NCBI GenBank assembly: GCA_003647375.1
Contig: QMMS01000281.1
Coordinates: 1 to 5,935 of the forward strand
Source of the DNA: Deltaproteobacteria bacterium
GTDB lineage: Bacteria; Desulfobacterota; Desulfobacteria; Desulfobacterales; B30-G6
DNA: 5,935 nucleotides
Direction of reading: 5' to 3'
Positions 1 to 5,689 of this stretch are shown here, one piece after another. The notes under the pieces are model-generated. The model searched no databases. It had not been told where the DNA came from and saw only the letters and a program-made list of their open reading frames with translations. Numbering within the stretch: the first letter of the stretch is position 1; each line of letters begins with the position of its first letter. A program made the position numbers and the translations under genes.

Positions 1-485
1 CCAGCAACAGGATCTAGAGTCTTTCCTCCAGAAAGTGTTCTCTTAGTTCCCCCAGAAGCCTTCTCGTCTCTTACTTTTACCCAAAAAGCATTGTTATGTC
101 GAGTCAAAGAAGCTACAGTTTGTGAAATCAACATGGGGAATGGAATCCCTGTTGCAAACTCCATTTGCTTAAATCTAGTCCTAATGTACTCTACCCTTGA
201 AGGATCGAATCCTACAAAAGAATAACCTTCTTTTAGGAATAAGTTCTTTTTGTTTTTAAACGATCTTCGAACAAGAGACTCTACGTCTAATATTCTATTG
301 TTTTCGGCTAAGTCCCATTCTGGAACTTCCCACTGTAGCTTTGGAACCCTGCTTCTTCCCATGTTCTCCGTATACTGTTGTACAGGAGAAGGAACCGCTA
401 CAGGTACTATTACCTTTTTTTCTATCCCTTTAAACCCAGTAGCTTTGTTGCTCTGTTGTTTGGACGGAGTTTTCTTTTTAGCCAT
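1..485 (-). CDS. Probable portal protein, N-terminal part, 3' end cut by window
   Basis: The portal is the dodecameric ring at the packaging vertex through which the terminase pumps DNA. The frame reads from ATG at 485 to the window edge without a stop, giving 161 complete residues. It has a Lys/Gln-rich disordered N-terminus (MAKKKTPSKQQSNK), a Val/Pro-rich strand region, then a portal-like block. This block contains VRRSFKNKKNLFLKEGYSFV (72-91), FDPSRVEYIRTRFKQM (93-108) and TGIPFPMLISQTVASLTRHN (112-131), followed directly by NAFWVKVRD (132-140). The order, Arg-anchored helix, then a helix leading to Asn-Ala-Phe and a Lys-Val-Arg strand, is what I know from myovirus- and siphovirus-type portal stems and clips. 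The ATG lies 2 bases after the upstream TAA, with GAGG 6 bases before it. The call rests on pattern recognition of a fragment; another head protein is the main alternative. Confidence 0.8.
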   Translation of the reverse strand, partial: MAKKKTPSKQQSNKATGFKGIEKKVIVPVAVPSPVQQYTENMGRSRVPKLQWEVPEWDLAENNRILDVESLVRRSFKNKKNLFLKEGYSFVGFDPSRVEYIRTRFKQMEFATGIPFPMLISQTVASLTRHNNAFWVKVRDEKASGGTKRTLSGGKTLDPVA

Positions 486-487
486 GT

Positions 488-2515
488 TTAACCTCGCTCT
501 TCAAAGTCAGCAATCCAGTTCCTTACTTTTGCTAAATCGTCTGAAGATATATCTTTAAAACAACTCTTTATAATTATACTAGAATCTACAGAGTCTTGTC
601 TAATTTTACTGTCCGCACCAGAAAGACTCTCTTGGTTCCCTACTTCTTGTTTAGCTTTCGCCGTCGAATACAGAGAAGAAGCTTGTGGATCTTTCATCGC
701 TACAGTTCCGTCCTGCTGGACTTCGAATTTATATCGAGTTCCTACTTTCTTATTAAGTACCTGTTCCGTTATAAACTTTAACTGGGCAGGATCAAAATTA
801 GTATCCACCCCACACTCTAGACCGTTTTGAGAAACGGCCTGTATAATAGCCTTAACAAACGAGAGCATCTGAATAATCCTGGATTTCTTAGAAGTACTAT
901 CTACTTTTTTCGACATCCATCCAAAATCAGTTCCTAATAAATCATAGATCATTTGAGTAATATAAGTAAACCAGTCTTTTACATACTGAATGGCTCCCTG
1001 TAAGATATTTCTTAACTGAATCATTCCGTTAGCGAAAGGAGTAGCCACATAATACTCTGTCGTATTAGCTTTAGGTTGCTTCTGACGATCAACAGGATGA
1101 TACCCTCCTGATTGCCAGTCTCCTCCTGCGTACTTTTCAGACTGAGGAATATCGTCTTTGCTCCATCGCTTCCCGTCTCCATCTGAATAGTCCAAAGGCG
1201 GAGGAACTGCCTGTCTCTTGTTGTATTCTTTTGCTCTTAGTTCTTTCCACTTCTGGTCTTTAACAGCTCGTTCTGCTGTTGTTACCCCAGGAGTCCAAGC
1301 TTCTAAGATATCGTCTGAAGAACCAACGAAGCCATCTATAGACTCAAAGGGACTCGTTAACTCTTGCGCTGCAAGTTGAGTCTCTTCTTTTGGATATTCT
1401 GGTTTCTCAGGGTTGTACTTTGCAGCATCAGGAGTTTCGAATGCATCCCAGCTAGTTTTAGTTCCTACGTCTAAGGCTCCTCCTTCTCCTAACCTACCGA
1501 AAGTAGTTGAGTTTTCTGTTGATGCGTTTTTATGTCCCGGCGCAGCGAGACCAATATCAGACTCTACAGATCCAGAAACCTGAGAGAAAGGTATCTTTGC
1601 GTTCTGAGCTGTGATTGCAACTTCGTTAATATGATCGATTACGCAAACCATAGGAGTTACGATAAGTTGAATCCACTTATCTAGCCATTCCGAGATAGAA
1701 TCAAGGAAAGGACTCAACACAGGACCTATTAGCTGAAGTATGAAATCCAAATTGAATTTCACGTCTATGTTCAACTTAGCGAGGTACTGAGAAAGCAAAG
1801 TAGAGATAGCAATCAAATCAGCAGGACACAGGCCAGCCAGTAATTTTAACAGCTCGCACACGTCAATATTGAAACCTGGGTTGTCAAATAGCTGTGTTAT
1901 TTTATCTATAAGATCTGTTCTGACTTTTATATTTAAAGCGTGAACTTCCAGCAAGTCTCCATCTGGCAACAGTTGCTCTCCGCTAAGAACACGACCAAAA
2001 CAAGGAATGCATTGAGATAGCATCTTTCCTATGTTTTCTGCTCTGTCTTTCGCAGAAGCCTCTGAACCAAAGATCTGAGTGTAATCAAAGTCTCCCTGTC
2101 TAGATCGAAGACCGTGATTGAAAGAAGTAGGATTGTCCATTGCGTTATTCCAAAAGTTCAATCTTTCATTTGAATCGTTTTTGGCATTTTTATAAAACGG
2201 ATCCGCAAGAGGAGTTTGCTGTGTTACCTGATGCATACCAGGATAGTAGTTTAACTGTTCTCTAACTCTTCCTGCAAAGTTTTCAGTAGAGTAGATGTCT
2301 CTATAATGATAAGCTAAGGCATAGTCTTCTTCTTCCCAGTTCGCGGCCTCAGCTTCAAAAGTCTTTATTACTAGGTTATAGTCTTGTAAAGAAAAAATAT
2401 TCTTATCAGAACTTATTCTTCTTCTTAAGTCTTCTGTAGAAAACTCTTTTCCCTTATAAGAGAGATTAAGCTCTCCTGTGTTCTCTACAAGGTATTCGTC
2501 TTGGGTAAATGACAT
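488..2515 (-). CDS. Large putative virion protein, 675 aa, with hydrophobic helical blocks
   Basis: I cannot assign a function. The 675-residue product begins with a charged, aromatic-rich region (1-150). Block one (about 155-300) contains CIPC (169-172), then long Leu/Ile-rich amphipathic helices with Cys220, Cys230 and Cys291. Within it the motif NI[DK]V recurs at 195, 216 and 249, and residues 215-247 and 248-280 align without gaps at 10 of 33 positions. A polar, Pro/Gly/Asp/Lys-rich stretch (about 305-490) looks like a flexible linker. Block two (about 492-600) has further amphipathic helices rich in aromatic residues (IQYVKDWFTYITQMIYDLLG, 509-528). The C-terminus is polar. No signal peptide or clear transmembrane anchor is visible and there is no long tape-measure coiled coil. 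The start is fixed by AGGA 9 bases upstream, overlapping the previous TAG. The position between terminase and portal suggests a head, connector or ejected protein. Confidence 0.9.
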   Translation of the reverse strand: MSFTQDEYLVENTGELNLSYKGKEFSTEDLRRRISSDKNIFSLQDYNLVIKTFEAEAANWEEEDYALAYHYRDIYSTENFAGRVREQLNYYPGMHQVTQQTPLADPFYKNAKNDSNERLNFWNNAMDNPTSFNHGLRSRQGDFDYTQIFGSEASAKDRAENIGKMLSQCIPCFGRVLSGEQLLPDGDLLEVHALNIKVRTDLIDKITQLFDNPGFNIDVCELLKLLAGLCPADLIAISTLLSQYLAKLNIDVKFNLDFILQLIGPVLSPFLDSISEWLDKWIQLIVTPMVCVIDHINEVAITAQNAKIPFSQVSGSVESDIGLAAPGHKNASTENSTTFGRLGEGGALDVGTKTSWDAFETPDAAKYNPEKPEYPKEETQLAAQELTSPFESIDGFVGSSDDILEAWTPGVTTAERAVKDQKWKELRAKEYNKRQAVPPPLDYSDGDGKRWSKDDIPQSEKYAGGDWQSGGYHPVDRQKQPKANTTEYYVATPFANGMIQLRNILQGAIQYVKDWFTYITQMIYDLLGTDFGWMSKKVDSTSKKSRIIQMLSFVKAIIQAVSQNGLECGVDTNFDPAQLKFITEQVLNKKVGTRYKFEVQQDGTVAMKDPQASSLYSTAKAKQEVGNQESLSGADSKIRQDSVDSSIIIKSCFKDISSDDLAKVRNWIADFEERG
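492..495 (-). promoter_or_regulatory. SD-like GAGG for the probable portal gene
   Basis: GAGG within GCGAGG lies 6 bases before the ATG at 485, inside the last codons of the 675-residue gene. It supports the portal start 2 bases after the upstream TAA. Confidence 0.6.
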
Positions 2516-2524
2516 ATGTTATAT

Positions 2525-2529
2525 TCCTA
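2525..2529 (-). promoter_or_regulatory. Stop-embedded Shine-Dalgarno (TAGGA) for the 675-aa gene
   Basis: The TAG stop of the 97-residue gene (2529-2527) runs into GA to form AGGA, with a 9-base spacer to the ATG at 2515. Terminating ribosomes would sit on the next initiation site, which fits translational coupling. No other start codon is nearby. Confidence 0.7.
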
Positions 2530-2820
2530 CAAAAACTTCTCAGGAGATACATCTGATAGTTTTAGTTGAGTTTTCTTTTTAGCCTTTAGACCTTGTGCCG
2601 AAGGAGTAGGCGTAACACTAGGATCTATAAGAGCTTTTGTTACTCCGCCTGAACCAGCAGGAACAGCTACTTGAACAACTAAGTTGTTTGGCTTTAGCAT
2701 GTCAGAGAGGTCTTTCCTAGTGACGAAGTCTTCAAACAAAAGCTCAAATAACTTAAGATAAGTTAGCTTCACTGCTGCTAGTTCGAAAGACTCTTCGTTT
2801 AAAGGTGCGAAATTAAACAT
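2527..2820 (-). CDS. Small protein of unknown function, 97 aa, overlaps upstream gene
   Basis: The product is unrecognised. The N-terminal 45 residues look helical and partly hydrophobic (SFELAAVKLTYLKLFELLFEDF, residues 11-32, in two runs). A short strand-like stretch follows (NLVVQVAVPAG, 46-56), then a Pro/Ser/Thr linker (66-76), a basic cluster KAKKK (79-83) and a polar end. It contains no Cys. The ATG at 2820 lies inside the last codons of the previous gene and is preceded by a perfect GGAGG SD with a 9-base spacer, the strongest ribosome binding site in the window, so independent initiation is likely. Its TAG stop forms part of the SD of the 675-residue gene. The short length and terminal polar tail fit a small virion or assembly factor; this is inference. 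Confidence 0.86.
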   Translation of the reverse strand: MFNFAPLNEESFELAAVKLTYLKLFELLFEDFVTRKDLSDMLKPNNLVVQVAVPAGSGGVTKALIDPSVTPTPSAQGLKAKKKTQLKLSDVSPEKFL

Positions 2821-3235
2821 CTTTTTTAGCCTCCGGTTTTGGAATCGTCTTGTTGTTTAGGTTTTGCATTTCTTCTACTACTATTTTATACATATCAAAG
2901 GTGATTTCTGATACGTCAACAAAACCAAAGATTCTCCTCAAAGCAGCTAGAACACTTTTGTGCTGCTGTTCGTTTAAAGGGATTACAACCTCTTTGCATC
3001 TTTGAGCGATATTAGCCCTAAGCTCTTTGCATTTTTCTATTACGTCTCCATATCCTTCGTATACTTGTTTTGACTTCTCTCTTCTTTTCTCTACTGTATC
3101 AAGCTCTTCTTCTGGAGATTGCTCTATATAAGGAAGAAGGAGTTCTGCTGGATCTGGTGGTATCCAATTGTCTTGTCCACCTGCATTCATTATCCCTTTG
3201 TCTTTTAAGGATAGAGGGTTGTTCTTCTTAGCCAT
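2813..3235 (-). CDS. Charged helical protein of unknown function, 140 aa
   Basis: The product is unrecognised. A polar N-terminus with a proline patch (WIPPDPAELLLPYI, 24-37) is followed by strongly charged, probably helical segments. Residues 40-83 (EEELDTVEKRREKSK and on) could form a helical hairpin or coiled coil with Cys69 and Cys80. Two further amphipathic helices follow (about 88-103 and 112-127), then a basic tail KPEAKKDV. The start has an SD-like GGTGG 8 bases upstream, inside the end of the preceding gene, whose TAA lies 3 bases before this ATG. Its 3' end overlaps the next gene by 8 bases. A tight pair of small genes with an overlap often encodes partners or assembly factors. A head-assembly, neck or chaperone role is possible but not shown. 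Confidence 0.87.
   Translation of the reverse strand: MAKKNNPLSLKDKGIMNAGGQDNWIPPDPAELLLPYIEQSPEEELDTVEKRREKSKQVYEGYGDVIEKCKELRANIAQRCKEVVIPLNEQQHKSVLAALRRIFGFVDVSEITFDMYKIVVEEMQNLNNKTIPKPEAKKDV
2830..2834 (-). promoter_or_regulatory. Strong Shine-Dalgarno for the 97-aa gene
   Basis: A perfect GGAGG, read on the minus strand, lies 9 bases before the ATG at 2820 and inside the coding end of the 140-residue gene. It fixes the start of the 97-residue protein despite the 8-base overlap. Directly after it lies an A6G run (2821-2827). Confidence 0.8.
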
Positions 3236-3238
3236 TTT

Positions 3239-3703
3239 TTATGCCACCAAGTTTTCTGTATACGATACCTGTATAAGGATGTCCGTCTTAACGGTTGCGT
3301 CTATATTAGGAGGAGAAGAAATTAGATACCAAAATGGATAATAAGTGGTAGTATCAGCTGCCACGTCGGAACCAATAGCCTCCATCGAAGCAGTATCTCC
3401 CCAGTCTGTATCTTCCCATTGTCCTTTTGATGGTTCGCTTGCTCCTTCACTAAGCTTAACTCCCCAGCCAGTTTCTACATAACTCACGTCTCCATAAGGA
3501 TTTACATTCTCTGTGTCTACAGGGAGAATACTTATGTTTGAAAACCATTTGCTTGCGGCGTCGTTTCTTAGGAAAAGTTGAGTAATAACATTGTTTCCTG
3601 TTTTACCGTTATGAACTGTAGTGACAGGACTTGCCAAGTCTCCGTATAGACTAATTTCAACAAATTGCTCATTGGAGTCTTTATAGTATATCTTCAAGCC
3701 CAT
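3239..3703 (-). CDS. Putative beta-rich virion protein, 154 aa
   Basis: I do not recognise a named family. The 154-residue protein has no signal peptide or membrane segment and only short alternating hydrophobic/polar stretches (for example LKIYYKDS, QFVEISLYG, VITQLFLRND, KWFSNISILP, TDILIQVSYTE). This suggests a beta-sandwich or Ig-like fold, as in small capsid-decoration, neck or tail proteins. The middle (75-120) is rich in Gly, Trp, Asp and Glu and looks loop-like. It contains no Cys. The start has a clear SD (AAGGA, 6 bases from the ATG), 12 bases after the terminase stop and in the same frame, so a single TAG separates the two genes. The next gene begins 3 bases after its TAA. A structural role is inferred from position and composition only. 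Confidence 0.88.
   Translation of the reverse strand: MGLKIYYKDSNEQFVEISLYGDLASPVTTVHNGKTGNNVITQLFLRNDAASKWFSNISILPVDTENVNPYGDVSYVETGWGVKLSEGASEPSKGQWEDTDWGDTASMEAIGSDVAADTTTYYPFWYLISSPPNIDATVKTDILIQVSYTENLVA
3244..3248 (-). promoter_or_regulatory. SD-like GGTGG for the 140-aa gene
   Basis: GGTGG, one mismatch from GGAGG, lies 8 bases before the ATG at 3235, within the last codons of the 154-residue gene. It supports the chosen start. Confidence 0.6.
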
Positions 3704-3709
3704 ATTGGT

Positions 3710-3714
3710 TCCTT
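3710..3714 (-). promoter_or_regulatory. Shine-Dalgarno for the 154-aa gene
   Basis: AAGGA lies directly after the terminase TAG and 6 bases before the ATG at 3703. It supports independent translation of the 154-residue protein even though that gene is in the same frame as the terminase. Confidence 0.75.
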
Positions 3715-3715
3715 T

Positions 3716-5677
3716 CTAGAAGGTGGATCTTTTTGGTCTGTCTTGTCTAACTTTACTACGGTTTCGTTTGTTTTGTAAACATTTATCTCTATATAAATGA
3801 TCTGTGTCGTCATCTTTTCCCGTATTGTCCGGCCCTATCCTAGACTTCCTATTCGACATTCCTCTTCCATAAGTAGAAGTCATTGACGCTCCATAGATGG
3901 CTGTTTCAAGCCTTTCTCTGTCGGTGTCTGTACTCTCTAGTCTTCTGTCCGCAGGGTTGTCTTCTTCTGTCTGTAGGTCTTTTCTATAGTTTACAGACTG
4001 GCTTCCTGTTCTTGGATCTGGTGCCGCGCCCATTTGAATATTAACAGGCGTTTCCTTGTAAAGGTCGCTGAACTCAAGTTGAAAACCTACAATAGCTAAA
4101 TTCAAAGCATCTAACCTATGGTCTCCAATCCTTGGTTGAAGGACGCCATAAACTGGATTCCCATTCGGGGAAATCCTAGCAATAATATAATTTCTTAACT
4201 GGTCTTCTAATACTTTGTCGTTAGCAGAGATTTCAATTTGATGGTTCTCAAACATTCTTATGGAAGCATTAACCATAAACCGTTTTGCAGGGACCTTCTT
4301 CTTCTCTCTTGTTATTACGTCTTTTGTTTCTATCGCCGCGCCAGAATCATAAGCTTTTAAGATATCCATAATACGAGCCTTATTAGGGTCTCCTTTCTTT
4401 ATTCGGTTATCATTGCTTATCTTCATTAGTAATTCTATATTAGTAGAGCCATTTCCAGAATCTACGTATAAAAAGTTAGGTTGCCATTTACGATTCATTT
4501 CAATTACTTTGTCCACACTAGCTAATTGAGTAAATTCTGCCTTCTCTATAACGCAAGCGTCTACTACTTTGAACCTTCCACTATAGGGATTGAACCCTAA
4601 CACGACTATTTCCGCACCGTGCTTCTCGTTCCAGTCGGCACCTAAAACATATTTCCATCTAAGGTTAGGACTACAAGAACTATAGAGATAAGAAGAAAGA
4701 GACTTATCAATATCTCCTGCTTTGTAAACACCTTCAGAGGTATCTCCAAATAACGCGAGGAATTCGCATTGCCATTCTTCTAATGTAAAAGCAGCTCTAT
4801 CTGCTTCTACGTTCTTCCAGTGAGGAAGTACTTTATAAGTATAGTGAAATTCCTTGTATTGTGGATCTTGTTCGCAGAACTTGCGATACGTAGTTAAAAA
4901 TGCATTTGGTGTCGAAAAAGCAACCAGAGTAGTATTAGGAGTTGTTTGTAAAATAGGAAGAATTGCACCAGTCATTGCTTTCTCGTCGACATAGGCCGCT
5001 TCTTCAATGTAAATTTTATCAGCGTCCTGCCCGCGAATACCGATACCTCCAGAACCGCCTTTTGCTCCTGCGGCAAACCCTCTAACTCTACTACCATTGG
5101 TCAGCAGTATCTCGTAATAAGGAGCAGATACATCTCTCTTTACACATTCTTGTAGTAAAGGATTTGCCTGTAAGAATGCTCTTATCCGATTTATTATTTC
5201 TTCCGCATGGTTTTTCTGAGGACCAGCTATTACTACTTTTAAGTTTGTATTTGTAAATATGGAATAAAGTATCTCCACTACCGCCATATCCGTCTTTCCT
5301 GAACGCCTTGAAATTCTTAAGCATTTACGGGTACTTGTACAAGACAGGACTTCTTTTTGATACCATCTAGGTATCCATTTTTGTCCGTTTGGAAGAACTA
5401 GAAACTTCTCTGCCCATAGTGAGATATTATTTGCTGCTTCTAGATCTTCCCATTCTTCTTTTGAAAACGCCGCTTTTAAAGGAGAATCTATAGTCTTTAA
5501 GATTCCTTTACAAGGAACTGTAAATTTACCTCTATAACTAACTCCAAATTCATCTGTATAGTTATCGTATTTTTTTAGTTGCGCGCGCGCACAATCAATA
5601 CATTGATCTTCTACCTTATCTATATTGAAAGGAAGCTTGATTTTTCTTAAGTCTGCTAAGGAATCTAATTGTGACAT
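3716..5677 (-). CDS. terL: Terminase large subunit (DNA-packaging ATPase/nuclease)
   Basis: This is the phage packaging motor: it docks on the portal, uses ATP to drive DNA into the prohead, and cuts the concatemer. The protein has 653 residues, slightly longer than usual. The ATPase domain shows a Q-motif-like RWYQKEV (104-110), Walker A SRRSGKT (123-129, Lys128), the typical GIRGQDAD segment (213-220), Walker B IYIEE (222-226, catalytic Glu226) and a coupling motif AFSTPN (253-258). The RNase H-like nuclease domain has acidic residues in LGADWNE (Asp348), LYVDSGNG (Asp406) and GDHRLDAL (Asp519/Asp523). Oddities are Glu225 where Walker B normally has Asp, an N-terminal region with Cys26, Cys29 and Cys56, and a polar, highly charged tail of about 110 residues after the nuclease domain. 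The ATG at 5677 is preceded by TAGG, in which the upstream gene's stop overlaps the SD, 8 bases from the start. The identity is secure; the phage subfamily is not. Confidence 0.97.
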   Translation of the reverse strand: MSQLDSLADLRKIKLPFNIDKVEDQCIDCARAQLKKYDNYTDEFGVSYRGKFTVPCKGILKTIDSPLKAAFSKEEWEDLEAANNISLWAEKFLVLPNGQKWIPRWYQKEVLSCTSTRKCLRISRRSGKTDMAVVEILYSIFTNTNLKVVIAGPQKNHAEEIINRIRAFLQANPLLQECVKRDVSAPYYEILLTNGSRVRGFAAGAKGGSGGIGIRGQDADKIYIEEAAYVDEKAMTGAILPILQTTPNTTLVAFSTPNAFLTTYRKFCEQDPQYKEFHYTYKVLPHWKNVEADRAAFTLEEWQCEFLALFGDTSEGVYKAGDIDKSLSSYLYSSCSPNLRWKYVLGADWNEKHGAEIVVLGFNPYSGRFKVVDACVIEKAEFTQLASVDKVIEMNRKWQPNFLYVDSGNGSTNIELLMKISNDNRIKKGDPNKARIMDILKAYDSGAAIETKDVITREKKKVPAKRFMVNASIRMFENHQIEISANDKVLEDQLRNYIIARISPNGNPVYGVLQPRIGDHRLDALNLAIVGFQLEFSDLYKETPVNIQMGAAPDPRTGSQSVNYRKDLQTEEDNPADRRLESTDTDRERLETAIYGASMTSTYGRGMSNRKSRIGPDNTGKDDDTDHLYRDKCLQNKRNRSKVRQDRPKRSTF

Positions 5678-5684
5678 TTATATT

Positions 5685-5689
5685 ACCTA
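5685..5689 (-). promoter_or_regulatory. Stop-embedded Shine-Dalgarno (TAGGT) for terL
   Basis: The TAG stop of the upstream gene overlaps AGG, 8 bases before the terminase ATG at 5677. The intervening bases read GTA ATA TAA, so the frame carries a second stop before the ATG. The site is only moderately SD-like, but no better start exists nearby. Confidence 0.6.

Noticed and set aside
250..558. Plus-strand open frame of about 100 codons
   Set aside because: It runs antisense across the portal start and the end of the 675-residue gene, has no convincing SD, and its translation is low-complexity Leu/Ser-rich.
596..781. Plus-strand open frame of 61 codons
   Set aside because: It lies entirely antisense inside the 675-residue gene and its composition looks like a frame shadow.
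488..2515. The 675-residue protein as a tail tape-measure protein
   Set aside because: It lacks the long continuous coiled coil usual for tape measures and sits directly before the portal gene rather than among tail genes.
3789..3800. TATAAATG on the plus strand as a possible promoter
   Set aside because: It would point against all genes, lies inside the terminase coding end, and has no downstream plus-strand gene.
5091..5324. Minus-strand open frame of 77 codons within the terminase
   Set aside because: It lies in an alternative frame inside the conserved ATPase region around Walker A; it has no SD and its Ser/Lys/Gly-rich translation looks like a shadow.
5675..5683. TATAAATG, resembling a T4-type late promoter (TATAAATA), at the terminase start
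   Set aside because: It overlaps the start codon itself and would give a transcript without the SD; one near-match in an AT-leaning sequence is expected by chance.
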